Shown one piece after another: positions 43,029 through 52,127 of a DNA stretch of 57,835 nt. Location of the stretch: NCBI RefSeq assembly GCF_024305035.1, contig NZ_JAMWZB010000031.1, forward strand, positions 1 to 57,835, read 5' to 3'. The notes under the pieces were generated by a model. The model did no database searches and had not been told where the DNA came from. It saw only the letters and a list, made by a program, of their open reading frames with translations. The translations under genes were made by a program, and so were the position numbers. The stretch's first letter is position 1; every line of letters begins with the position of its first letter. The stretch is from Algoriphagus sp. (lineage in GTDB: Bacteria > Bacteroidota > Bacteroidia > Cytophagales > Cyclobacteriaceae).

Positions 43029-44117
43029 ATGATCACACGAATTGAAATTAAGGGCTATAAAAGCATCAAATCGCTTGAAATCGATCTTCGCCCTATTAAT
43101 ATCCTTCTTGGGGGAAATGGGGTCGGAAAAAGCAATTTAATTTCGATTTTTGGACTGATACGGAATATTTACAATCAAAATCTTCAGAATTATATCCAGA
43201 AAAAGGGAGGTCCAGATAGTCTGTTACATTTTGGTAGAAAGGAAACCGATCAAATATCCTTTTCTGTGTTTTTCAAAAGTTCTCAAGATTACGAGAATAA
43301 ATTCATGATTGATTTAGAATTGGGTCAAAACAGGCTTTTTATTAAATCAATCAGGACAGCATTCAAATGGAATAACAACTGGAGAGAAGTTGAATACGAA
43401 AGAAATGTAAATGAATCTGAGTTTTCAGAGAATAACACTGGGCAAGCATTTTGGGTAAATGGGAGGCTTCAGGAATTCGATGTATACCATTTTCATGATA
43501 CCAGTGATACTTCCCCGATCAAAGGCTTGGCGGATCTAAATGACAACCATTATTTAAAGCGAGACGGATCCAACCTAGCTGCATTTCTTTATTACCTTAA
43601 ATTAAAGGAACCTAAACACTTCAAACGGATTGAGATGATGGTGAAGTCTATAGCTCCATTTTTTGATCGATTCGATCTTGAACCCAATTTCCTTAATGAA
43701 AATAAAATAGAGCTTGAATGGAAAGAAGTAGGTTACCCTGATAGCTATTTTAATGCCTATCACCTTTCTGATGGTACTTTGAGATTTATTTGTCTTGCCA
43801 CCCTATTCATGCAGCCCAATCCTCCCGAAACCATTATTGTCGATGAACCGGAGCTTGGACTTCACCCTGTTGCAATCAACAAATTGGCAGCAATGATTAG
43901 GAAAGCATCAGAAAATGTCCAGATTATTTTATCTACTCAATCTACTAATCTAATTGACAATTTTAGCCCAGAGGATGTTATTGTTACTGATCGGGAAGGA
44001 AGTGAATCTGTTTTTAGGAGGTTAAGGAGCGAAGACCTTTCTACTTGGATGAATGATTACACGCTTGGCGATCTATGGGGACAGAATAAACTTGGAGCAC
44101 AACCCTACAGTATTTGA
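43029..44117 (+). CDS. AAA/ABC-type ATPase of a two-gene defence module
   Basis: This 362-residue ATPase of the SMC/OLD-like AAA_21 group has a Walker A GGNGVGKS at residues 29-36, a Walker B/D-loop IIVDEPELGLHP near 272-283 and a QIILSTQS switch near 298-305. All motifs needed for ATP hydrolysis are visible. The stop overlaps the next gene by 4 bases. An ABC-type ATPase followed by a TOPRIM-like gene is the plan of anti-phage modules such as PARIS (AriA/AriB) and AbiL. It is placed by architecture, since I cannot identify the exact system. Confidence 0.85.
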   Translation: MITRIEIKGYKSIKSLEIDLRPINILLGGNGVGKSNLISIFGLIRNIYNQNLQNYIQKKGGPDSLLHFGRKETDQISFSVFFKSSQDYENKFMIDLELGQNRLFIKSIRTAFKWNNNWREVEYERNVNESEFSENNTGQAFWVNGRLQEFDVYHFHDTSDTSPIKGLADLNDNHYLKRDGSNLAAFLYYLKLKEPKHFKRIEMMVKSIAPFFDRFDLEPNFLNENKIELEWKEVGYPDSYFNAYHLSDGTLRFICLATLFMQPNPPETIIVDEPELGLHPVAINKLAAMIRKASENVQIILSTQSTNLIDNFSPEDVIVTDREGSESVFRRLRSEDLSTWMNDYTLGDLWGQNKLGAQPYSI

Positions 44118-44761
44118 TGAAGCGATTAGTTTTCATAGTTGAAGGGGACACGGAAATAATTTTGGTCCAAAAGCACATCGTTCCATATCTGATTAGATTA
44201 GGCTTTACCATTTCAATGCATGCTCAGACAATCATCACCAATCGAAAGCAATACAAAAAAGGCGGGGTTACCGATTATGCCAAATTCAAAAGTGAGGTAA
44301 CCCGGACTTTGGCCCAAGGAAATGTGATCATAACTACCCTGATAGATTTTTTTAGATTGCCAAACGACTTCCCAGGATACACCACAGACTCTCTACTCAT
44401 CCATCAAATAGAGGATTCTATTCACGAGGATTTTGGAAGAAACCCGGATTTCATTCCATATATCCAACGCCATGAATTGGAGGCATTGATGTTCTCAGGT
44501 AGAGATGGTTTTGAGTTGGTGATAGATAAAAGTGATCAGCTAGCTAAAATCGATGAAATTCTTAAAACCTATCCTAATCCAGAGGATATCAATAACAATC
44601 CTGAAACTGCTCCGTCAAAGCGGCTGATCAAGATTTTCGGATACGATAAAACAGGTGACGGAGAGTTGATTCTGGAAATGATTGGGATCGACCAAATGCT
44701 TGAAAAATGCCCAAGGTTCAAAGAGTGGATTGAAAAACTGATTCAAAAACTATCAGAATGA
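44114..44761 (+). CDS. DUF4276 family protein, TOPRIM-like partner
   Basis: This 215-residue protein starts with a TOPRIM-type strand, VFIVEGDTEIILVQKH (catalytic Glu near residue 8). It continues with TTLIDFFRLPNDFPGY (metal-binding Asp region) and YIQRHELEALMFSG, typical of DUF4276. Its start overlaps the ATPase stop by 4 bases (ATGA), so translation is coupled. Such partners are candidate nucleases unleashed or gated by the ATPase, by analogy with RloB/AriB. The frame is intact. Its TGA is part of the ATG of the adjoining hsdR remnant. Confidence 0.85.
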   Translation: MMKRLVFIVEGDTEIILVQKHIVPYLIRLGFTISMHAQTIITNRKQYKKGGVTDYAKFKSEVTRTLAQGNVIITTLIDFFRLPNDFPGYTTDSLLIHQIEDSIHEDFGRNPDFIPYIQRHELEALMFSGRDGFELVIDKSDQLAKIDEILKTYPNPEDINNNPETAPSKRLIKIFGYDKTGDGELILEMIGIDQMLEKCPRFKEWIEKLIQKLSE

Positions 44762-44809
44762 AATTCACCGAATCCCAACTCGAACAGGCTTTTATCTCGC
44801 TTTTGCAAG
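44757..44809. repeat. 53-bp hsdR-start repeat, copy 2
   Basis: This is the second copy of the block at 42849-42900, forming the actual start of the hsdR remnant. Direct repeats at both ends of the 1.9-kb ATPase/DUF4276 segment are consistent with insertion of a module at the 5' end of hsdR. Confidence 0.85.
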
Positions 44810-45404
44810 CGCAGGGCTATCCCCATGTGCAGGGAGAGGAGATCTGCGTGGGAAGGAAGAAGTACTGATTTGGGCCGATTTGGAGGAATTTCTGAAAAAG
44901 TCTTATGCCAAGGAACGGATTACGCCCAATGAGATCTTTGGGATTGTCCGGGATTTGGAGAAGTTGCCTGCCTCGGATCTCTATGAGACGAAAAAGACGA
45001 TTATGCATGGGGTTCGTGATGGCTTTTTGCTCAAGCGGGAAAACCGGAAGCAGAAGGATCTTTACATCACCCTAATCGATTACGTCCATCCTGAAAACAA
45101 TATCTTCAAGCTGGGGATTCAGGGCTTTAAGAAGCGAATTCCGGATGGGGTGAATACCAAGGCAGGAAGTTTTTTTGCTCCCTATGAGTTTTTTTATTCC
45201 TGGAGAAAGATCGAAGGTTTTGACAAAGAGATCGACCCCAAAACCGGAAAATCTACCCAAGTGCATGGAATCAATGCGATGTACACCTTGGTAAAAGGCA
45301 TGCTGGATAAACGCCGCTTGCTGGATATCATTCATAATTTTATCTACCTCCCGGATTGGATTTGCTACAAAAAGATGGACAATATTTTAAGGTCAGTTGT
45401 GAAT
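44758..45404 (+). pseudogene. hsdR: Type I restriction endonuclease hsdR remnant with deletions
   Basis: The text begins MKFTESQLEQAFISLLQAQG and is frameshifted near 44840. The frame then resumes with IWADLEEFLKKSYAKERI, FGIVRDLEKLPASDLYETKK and NRKQKDLYITLIDY. It then jumps from KKRIPD to GVNTKAGSFFAPYEFFYSW and ends shortly after NFIYLPDW. Full HsdR is about 1000 residues, and the endonuclease core after RIPD and the helicase domains are missing. An ORF of 175 codons (44880-45407) survives through the deletion. It is followed by the IS3 element. Confidence 0.88.
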
Positions 45405-45499
45405 TGATTTGATTTAAATCCGCCTGCCGCGGGGCTACTCAAATTACCTGGTGGATTTTGAAGGAAAAATCCCCCAGATAATTTCGAGTTTGACTGCTG

Positions 45500-46363
45500 T
45501 TATGCCGCAATTTTTGATTTTGTTTTTCCGAATTGTTCAGGGGTGAGGTACTTCAAGAAGGAGTGCTTTCTTTTTTTATTGTACCAGATTTCTATGAATT
45601 CGAAGATTTCTACTCTCGTTTGATCGATCGTTAGTTCAGGTATATGATAAATCAATTCTGATTTGATGATTTTAAAGAAGCTTTCCGCCACAGCATTATC
45701 CCAACAATTTCCTTTTCTACTCATACTTTGCCGGATTTGGTAGGTTTTAAGTTGGCTGCGAAACTCCCCACAGGCAAACTGTACTCCCCGATCTGAGTGA
45801 AAAATCAGCTCTAATGGGGTAACCGGTCTATTGAGGATAGCCATCTTAAATGCCGCTATTACGGTTCTTTCTGCCTCCATGGTCGTACTCATGGACCATC
45901 CGATAATTTTTCTATCAAATAGATCCATATTAAGGGTTAGGTAAAGCCAGCCTTGGCTGGTCTTTACCTAAGTGACGTCCGACACCCACTTTTCACCCGG
46001 TTTAGGGGCTGTAAAATCCCTGTTTAATAGGTTCTCAGAAGGACGGTGTTTATGATTTGAGTCAGTGGTGGCGACCCTAAATTTCTAGCAGAAAATGCTC
46101 CGGATACCTAGCTGCTTCATCAGTCTGGCTACTCGGGGTCTGGAAACAAACATGCTCCGGTCTCTGAGTTCGGAGGTAAGCTTTGGGCTGTCCAATCGAA
46201 ACTTGGACAGCTGATGCAATTCTAGAATTGTTGCTTTAAAAGCTTGATTTTCTAAGGCTCTTTTTGAAGGTTTTCTAATAAGCCAAGCATAGAAACCACT
46301 TCTGGAAACCTCAAAAACCCGGCACATCTTCTCAACCGCAAATTCTCCTTGGTGCTCTTTCAT
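45500..46363 (-). pseudogene. IS3 OrfB transposase with two in-frame stops
   Basis: Reading leftward, the N-terminal helix-turn-helix part (46085-46363, KMCRVFEVSRSGFYAWL, SELRDRSMFVSRPRVARLMK) stops after SIFC. The next piece KFRVATTDSNHKHRPSENLL is followed by PGEKWVSDVT and a second stop. The rve integrase core follows at 45500-45928 (LYLTLNMDLFDRKIIGWSM, HSDRGVQFAC, RKGNCWDNAVAESFF). The frame is kept across both stops, so only two point changes separate it from an intact gene. Confidence 0.93.
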
Positions 46364-46680
46364 GAACCGGAATAGTTGTTGTCGCTCTTGGAGAAGATGC
46401 TTACAGCCTTTTTTAGGATGTCCCGTTCAATCTGTGCTTCCTTTAAGGCCTTTTTTAATTCAGTAATTTCTCGTTCTTCGGGTGTGAGTACTGGCTTGCC
46501 ATTGCCTGTAAAACTATGGTCGCCTGTGGCTTCAAACTCTCGGACCCAGCGTCTAACCAGGTCGCCAGAAATACCCAACTCCCGACCAACCTCAGTGAAG
46601 GTTTTGCCAGTTTTGTGAAGTTCAACTACCATAAGTTTAAAAGCTTTGTCATAGCTTCTTCTTGTTCTTGTCTCTTTCAT
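46360..46680 (-). CDS. IS3 OrfA (helix-turn-helix)
   Basis: This protein of about 106 residues starts at the ATG at 46678-46680 (MKETRTRRSYDKAFKLMVVE). A TTG 12 codons upstream is in frame but less likely. It has a helix-turn-helix (TFTEVGRELGISGDLVRRWV) and a C-terminal leucine-zipper-type coiled coil (ITELKKALKEAQIERDILK), as usual for IS3 OrfA. The end overlaps orfB by 4 bases, consistent with the programmed frameshift of the family. Confidence 0.92.
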   Translation of the reverse strand: MKETRTRRSYDKAFKLMVVELHKTGKTFTEVGRELGISGDLVRRWVREFEATGDHSFTGNGKPVLTPEEREITELKKALKEAQIERDILKKAVSIFSKSDNNYSGS

Positions 46681-46733
46681 TGATTCTAAGTTAAGGACGC
46701 TTAACTTACTGTCCAATCGAGTGTATACAGTCC

Positions 46734-47143
46734 AGTAGGGAATTGCTTCTCAATGGTGGGCAGAAATTAGAGAATGAGTAAAGCCAACTAGGACAAGGGG
46801 GGGGTAATTCTAAATATTAGTAAATTAGGGAGTTAAAACACGGCTGGAGACATCGGCTTCCTGAATAAGCAATAGTTCATTTTCTCGCTCTTCTTCTTTT
46901 TTTAGACTGTTTTTGAATTGATTTGATGTTGTCTGGGCTGATTGGAATAGAACGTATTTCGGGTTCTTTTCATTATCAAATATGGGATTGAATGATTGTC
47001 CCTTTTATTTCTTCAGATTTTTGTTTTATTTAAGCTAAGTTTTTGAAAATCATTGAATTATTTACGGTCAAATCTTTTTCTGAAGGAACTTGCTTTTATG
47101 AGGGTAATTTCGATGATAAGGTTTTGACGCAACTACCAATTTT
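46734..47143. other. Gap before second DUF4157 gene
   Basis: AT-rich non-coding stretch, no convincing gene. The last part must contain the promoter of the DUF4157 gene at 47144. Confidence 0.5.
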
Positions 47144-48994
47144 ATGCATTCACATACCGAGAAAAAGGGGAAGGTTACAGGTGCCTCAAAATCCCAAGTG
47201 AATACAAACCCTCAAGCCCAGGCGAGCACACCTTTTCAATTTGCGGATAACCGACCTGAGACCTTGATTCAAAAAAATATTCAGCAATTGGCTGATCAAA
47301 ATCAGGGAGGATTGGATAGTCAATTGTTTAACCCGGTCCAAAAAACCGAAGAAGGGGATAGCATTTCCCAGTTCAAAAAGTCAGTAGGAGAGAAGGTAGA
47401 ATCATCTGATTTGCCAAAAGAGCCCAATGATACCGGATTACCTGATCAACTCAAAACGGGAATAGAAAACCTTTCGGGCTATTCTATGGATGATGTCAAA
47501 GTGCATTACAATTCAGGAATACCAGCCCAACTCCAAGCCCATGCCTTCGCTCAGGGTACGGATATTCATTTAGCTGCCGGTGAGGAAAAACATTTACCCC
47601 ACGAAGCTTGGCATGTGGTGCAGCAAAAGCAGGGGAGGGTAAAGCCAACTTTGCAGATGAAAGGTGGGGTGAATGTGAATGATGATGAGGGGCTGGAGAG
47701 AGAGGCTGATTTTATGGGGGCAAAGGCTATTGGAATGAAACCTCTTCAGGCATATAGCGAATCTCGAAAAACAGACCCCAACATTTCGAACTCCAATACG
47801 GTACAACGTGCAGTTGGCTTCGAATTTGAGACAGGATGGTTGGTTCAAAAAGGTCGAACGGAAGCAGCTCATGATGATGTGGAGGTTTCGCAAAAATTAG
47901 AACCACTAAAAAAGAAAGAAAAGATTGGCGTAAGTTCTTACGAAGGGTTTAAGCTAGAAGCTGATGAAGCTGAAGGCGGGCAATCTGAAATAGAGTTTAT
48001 TACTTACCCTCCAATTGAAGAACATGCTTCAAATATTGAAGTATTGTCCTCAATTATGGTCGAAGTTGAAAAACTCGGAAATGCCCTTATTTCAAAATCA
48101 GCTGGTAAATTTACTCTTGATAAAGTTACTGGAGAAGTTTATGATTATGCCTATGTTGTAACTCCCAGAGATTCTGAACTTAAAGCAGGTCCACAAATTA
48201 CTTCAGGAATTGATCTTGCAAAAATTTCAAAATTGGCCAGTCATAGAAATGCAATTGACTTGGCTCCAAAAGAATTAAAAAGCTCTATTAATTCAATTGA
48301 ACACTCTGCTGACGAAATTGCAAAAACTGACAAAGGGAAAGAGGTTAGTCCTCAGCTATTAGGGTTATTAACCTTAATTACAAACTACCTTAGGGTTGGT
48401 CGAGGACAGATGGGCGAAGCTCATGTTAAGGAGTATATGGACGATCCTCCTACTCGGCATGGAATGGCTTTAAATTACCCAAAACGAATTGCAGAACCAC
48501 TCTTATCAAGAACGCAGTTTGGAAAGCTATTTTCTTTGATTCCAGAAAGGGAACAAATTTTCTATAAAAAAAACCCGAAAGCATGGCTAGATTTAGTGAT
48601 TGAATCGGCTGGAGGTTATAAATTATACCACCCACTTAAGCCAGTGATCGAAAGAGGAATACAGGAAGATGAATTAGGTGATTCAAATTTAAATGTGAAA
48701 GAGGTAGGGCCTAGAAGAGATGAATGGATATTGGGTATTATAGAAGGATCTGATGCTTTAACTAAAATGAAGGACAGTGAGAGTATGGGCGAGTTTGGAG
48801 ATAAAACAGAGGGTGTTGGGGCAGGATCGTTTTCCGGAGAGGGAATGATAGAGGCAGGAATCTTTGAATTTAGAGGAGCCCAAGCTCAAAAAATTCCATT
48901 ATCTCAATGGAAAAAATTTGCTGTTGATTTTTTGAAATATATAATCACACTTCATGACCAGTCTCTGCCCATCCCAATACCAAAGAAAAAGTAA
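47144..48994 (+). CDS. DUF4157 protein with amidoligase-like cargo
   Basis: This 616-residue protein has no signal peptide. A Gln/Ser-rich N-terminus with FADNRPETLIQKNI resembles the first DUF4157 protein. DUF4157 follows at about residues 99-170, with HEAWH at 153-157. The rest is unrelated to the other gene. It starts with RAVGFEFETGWL (about residue 222), has SEIEFITYPPIEEH (about 281), GPQITSGIDL and, near the end, IFEFRGA (about 573). These acidic strand motifs recall amidoligase/GCS-like ligase folds (G-x-E-x-E, then E-x-x-T and E-x-R). The assignment is inference only. The likely job is as an effector carried by a secretion or injection apparatus not present here. Confidence 0.8.
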   Translation: MHSHTEKKGKVTGASKSQVNTNPQAQASTPFQFADNRPETLIQKNIQQLADQNQGGLDSQLFNPVQKTEEGDSISQFKKSVGEKVESSDLPKEPNDTGLPDQLKTGIENLSGYSMDDVKVHYNSGIPAQLQAHAFAQGTDIHLAAGEEKHLPHEAWHVVQQKQGRVKPTLQMKGGVNVNDDEGLEREADFMGAKAIGMKPLQAYSESRKTDPNISNSNTVQRAVGFEFETGWLVQKGRTEAAHDDVEVSQKLEPLKKKEKIGVSSYEGFKLEADEAEGGQSEIEFITYPPIEEHASNIEVLSSIMVEVEKLGNALISKSAGKFTLDKVTGEVYDYAYVVTPRDSELKAGPQITSGIDLAKISKLASHRNAIDLAPKELKSSINSIEHSADEIAKTDKGKEVSPQLLGLLTLITNYLRVGRGQMGEAHVKEYMDDPPTRHGMALNYPKRIAEPLLSRTQFGKLFSLIPEREQIFYKKNPKAWLDLVIESAGGYKLYHPLKPVIERGIQEDELGDSNLNVKEVGPRRDEWILGIIEGSDALTKMKDSESMGEFGDKTEGVGAGSFSGEGMIEAGIFEFRGAQAQKIPLSQWKKFAVDFLKYIITLHDQSLPIPIPKKK

Positions 48995-49562
48995 TAAAAC
49001 CCATAACAACTATAATTTCGTCTATTGCGTAGTACAGCTTGATCCGATTATATTCGGGAAGCGATGAAAGGTAGTGCCTGCCCCGTCTCGATTTATCGGG
49101 ATCCAGGAGACCGGTATGGATCTTAAGGGGATTGAGTCGGAATTTTAGGTGAATTTGTAGGGCCAGACAACTCAAGAATCTTCTTAAGATCGCTAAGCAG
49201 ATCAAAAAAGTAATCCTTCGATTGTCTTTTCAGCCACTCTAGTCTTGTTTTTGAGGGGCTTTTTTATAGGGTGGACATAGCTTCGCCCCCCAGCGGCAGG
49301 AAAGGTTGCTCGATAAAAATCAGGATTCAAAATTGGGTGTGTTTAGTAGAAAACACTGCCTTATGTAGGTCACGTTTGAGAAGTCCCTTGATGCTACGAA
49401 TGCTTTTCTTTTGGCAGCAGGTCAATACTTGGGATTATTTGTTTACAAAACTCTGGGTTTCGGATGGGGAATCGGAACTCCAAGTTTGAGTTGGATCCAT
49501 TTTTAGAGAATTCTTCTCAAAATTTTTCGAGAACTTCTTAAAAACCACCCATTTCTTATCAA
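48995..49562. other. Gap with possible decayed coding traces
   Basis: No credible intact gene. A frame near 49374-49505 reads SLDATNAFLLAAGQYLGLFV and ends GIGTPSLSWIHF, with membrane-like composition, and may be the tail of a lost gene. Nothing else is supportable. Confidence 0.4.
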
Positions 49563-49586
49563 AATACCCTGTACTGGGTATTTTTT
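49563..49586. promoter_or_regulatory. AATACCC-N6-GGGTATT palindrome before ATPase gene
   Basis: A 7-bp perfect inverted repeat with a 6-base spacer is followed by TTTT and lies 45 bases before the 49628 start. It resembles the motif upstream of the RHS gene at 16453-16472. The T-run means it could also end transcription from upstream. Confidence 0.55.
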
Positions 49587-49627
49587 GATGATTTTAGGTT
49601 TACTATTTACTCTAATTTACTACGCCA

Positions 49628-50935
49628 ATGATTCTTAACTTCAGTGTACAGAATTTCGGACCCGTTAAAGAAAGGCAAACCCTTTCCTTTGAGGCGGATA
49701 GTTCCACTCATTTAGAGGATAAGTACCTCATTTCTACAGGAAGTGGGCATCGAATTTTAAAGCTTGGTCTCATTTACGGAGCAAATGCATCCGGAAAAAC
49801 TACTATTCTTCAAGCACTTGACTTCCTTCGGGATTTAGTGTTAGAGCCAGAGGACAAGAAAACAAGCCAGCTTAATTTTTCACCTTTTCTTTTTGATCAG
49901 GAAACGCCAAGTCAACCCTCCTTACTTGCCATTGAATTTATCCAAGATGAGACAAAGTATGCCTACAGGGTCGAATTCAATAAGAATGCGATTTTATCCG
50001 AGGAATTAACTTACTTCCATCCGAACAAGGCCAATATTTTCAGAAGGACGACTGATGTGCAAAACCGCTTTACTGAGATCAAGTTTGGAAGTAAGATTTC
50101 GGTAGATAAGGTCTACAAAAAGACTTTGGAGTCCAATACCCTATGGAACAATACGGTCCTGGGTGGTTACCTCAAGACGAATATTCAGATCGATGAGTTA
50201 AAGCAGGTAGGGGATTGGTTTGAAAAGCAGCTTAAACCACTTGTTTTAACCAAAACAGAGCTGGATACTTATGTGCTGGGTAAAATTGGCTCTGGTGAAA
50301 TAGAGAAGCAGGATATATCCAGGATTCTCAGAAAAGCTGATTTCAATATTTCGGATATCTTCATGGAGGAGAATGAACAAGATATGCCAGAAGGATTTTT
50401 GGACTATTTGAAAGCTAGATTTGAAACTCATCCAGAAAGAATTAATGATTTCATCAATAAAGGAAAAATAAAGGCTGTAAATTTAGAATTTGAACATACT
50501 GTAAAAGGCTCGAAGTATTCTTTACCTTTCTTTTCTGAATCTCAAGGGACTCAGCGGTATTTTGGCTTTGCCGGACTTTTGATTATGATGATCAAAGGGC
50601 CTGTGATTTTCCCCATAGACGAACTCGAAAGTTCACTGCATCCAGACTTGTATAGTCATTTTATTCTATCATTTTTGATGAATTCCAAAAATTCCCAGTT
50701 GATTGCCACAACCCATAACCGGGAGATTTTGGACAATAGAGATCTCTATAGGAATGATGCGATCTGGTTTACAGACAAGAATAAAGAAAGTGCCACTGAA
50801 CTTTATTCTTTGGCTGATTTTGATTCGTCTGTGATCCGCAATACCAGTAATGTGTACAATGCTTATAAAATCGGAAAGCTAGGAGGTGTTCCAAATACAG
50901 GGGACTTCTATATCGATCTGAAGAATGAGAAATAA
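49628..50935 (+). CDS. AbiLi/RloA-type ABC ATPase
   Basis: This 435-residue AAA_15/21-type ATPase has a Walker A GANASGKTTI near residues 51-60, PIDELESSLHPDL near 330 and IATTHNREIL near 359. The N-terminal MILNFSVQNFGPVKERQTLS is typical of the RloA/AbiLi group. Its partner, an RloB gene, overlaps its end by 11 bases but is a pseudogene, so the ATPase is left without a nuclease unless another supplies it. The motifs of the ATPase itself are complete. Confidence 0.88.
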   Translation: MILNFSVQNFGPVKERQTLSFEADSSTHLEDKYLISTGSGHRILKLGLIYGANASGKTTILQALDFLRDLVLEPEDKKTSQLNFSPFLFDQETPSQPSLLAIEFIQDETKYAYRVEFNKNAILSEELTYFHPNKANIFRRTTDVQNRFTEIKFGSKISVDKVYKKTLESNTLWNNTVLGGYLKTNIQIDELKQVGDWFEKQLKPLVLTKTELDTYVLGKIGSGEIEKQDISRILRKADFNISDIFMEENEQDMPEGFLDYLKARFETHPERINDFINKGKIKAVNLEFEHTVKGSKYSLPFFSESQGTQRYFGFAGLLIMMIKGPVIFPIDELESSLHPDLYSHFILSFLMNSKNSQLIATTHNREILDNRDLYRNDAIWFTDKNKESATELYSLADFDSSVIRNTSNVYNAYKIGKLGGVPNTGDFYIDLKNEK

Positions 50936-51548
50936 AAAGAACATACTTTCAAGAGGGAAGCCCAAGATAGCCATTGTCGTAGATGGAGAAACAGAGGCCT
51001 GGTATTTCGCCATGCTTTATTGAAATGAGTCTGATGCCAGGTTTCAGATCAAACCCGAGATCCCTCAACGGAAATCTTTGGTCAATCAATTTGAGCAAGT
51101 AAATCGCCTTGCAGACGATTAGGATCAAGTGGTTTGGATCGTCGATATGGATGTGATTTTAAAAGAAACAAGAGAGGCAAAAAGTGGTCAAGCAAGACCT
51201 CTTGATGAATTTCTGAAATACAAAAGACAGCTGGCTACAAGCTCGAATGGGAAAATAATTATCAATCGGCCTTGTATTGATATTGGTTTTTGCTTCATTT
51301 TGAATTTACCCAACCTCCGTTTGAAGATTGTGGAGGGGCCGAGGATCGCCTTAGAAGAGATTTAAAGGATTACTCAAAATCCCAAAAGTATTTTACCAAA
51401 GGGGGGGAATGACATCTACTTGCGGTTGAGGGAAAAACTGCCTGTTGCTATCGAAAATTCAAAAAGACTCAATGAGTTTGATTTGGAGAATCCAGCTAGA
51501 GGATTTTCTGAAATGCACCAGCTTTTTGAGTTAATGGGAATAGCTTAA
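50925..51548 (+). pseudogene. RloB/AbiLii-type gene inactivated by stops and frameshifts
   Basis: The start ATG overlaps the ATPase stop by 11 bases. Translation gives KIAIVVDGETEAWYFAMLY, then a TGA, then ESDARFQIKPEIPQRKSL and a TAG after LADD. It continues VWIVDMDVILKETREAKSG and INRPCIDI, and then a one-base deletion shifts the frame to WFLLHFEFTQPPFEDC. A seven-G run causes another shift before NDIYLRLREKLPVAIENSKR. The order matches RloB proteins (E near VVDGETE, D near WIVDMD). Two nonsense and two frameshift changes mean it is dead. Confidence 0.9.
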
Positions 51549-51618
51549 GGTTTGATGATTAGCCTTAGATTTAAAGTAATCCTTCTTCCTTTGATTCCGC
51601 ATTGAAAAGAACACTGCA

Positions 51619-52035
51619 ATGAAAAATCAACTTTTTTATTCCATTTTAAGATATAGGCATGGGCTCATTCTGGGTGAAACGCTGAGTGCTGGTATTTTAT
51701 TTCTTGATCCCAAGAGCCGGCAATTCTCCTTTGAGAGGGGGGATTTAAAGAGGCTTGCTGCCGCTTATCCGGATTTGCAGTTGAATTTTCTCAAAAACAA
51801 TATTGGAGTATTAGAGCGAAATATTAAAAAAGTCAATGGGGATTTTACCTATCAGGTCGATTCATCAAACTCGGGGAAATTTGTTTCAAAAGAACTTTTA
51901 TTTTCGGATGCAGCGGGGTTAACCTTTGATGCGATCGAAGAAATTCCGCTTTCAGAAAAGTCCACTTTTGAGCAGACCAAAGATTATTTGATTCAGCTAT
52001 TTTTAGTAGAAAAAAAGTACGGCTATCTCCAATAG
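51619..52035 (+). CDS. DUF3037-family protein, perhaps truncated
   Basis: This 138-residue cytoplasmic protein starts FYSILRYRHGLILGETLSAG and continues GILFLDPKSRQFSFERGDL, the pattern of DUF3037 (Y-SILRY near the start, G-x-x-LFDP). Such proteins are often next to HipA-like kinases, but none is here. After the stop the same frame stays open for 34 more codons (EKRNEEYILEEVTASPNF), suggesting a nonsense change has shortened it. The role is unknown. Confidence 0.75.
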   Translation: MKNQLFYSILRYRHGLILGETLSAGILFLDPKSRQFSFERGDLKRLAAAYPDLQLNFLKNNIGVLERNIKKVNGDFTYQVDSSNSGKFVSKELLFSDAAGLTFDAIEEIPLSEKSTFEQTKDYLIQLFLVEKKYGYLQ

Positions 52036-52127
52036 GAAAAAAGAAATGAGGAGTATATTCTTGAGGAAGTGACGGCTTCCCCAAACTTCGGCCATTTGAA
52101 AGTTGAGAATGAAATGATCAACTTTAA

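Larger units (their letters stand above)
45489..46733 (-). mobile_element. IS3-family insertion sequence (inactive)
   Basis: This element of about 1.25 kb has orfA and orfB on the minus strand, with orfA at the right. The right end carries TATACAGTCCA near 46724-46733, and the left end a similar but weaker TTTGACTGCTGTTATG near 45489, so the boundaries are approximate. orfB is interrupted by two stop codons, so the element cannot transpose unaided. It separates the hsdR remnant from the second DUF4157 locus. Confidence 0.85.
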
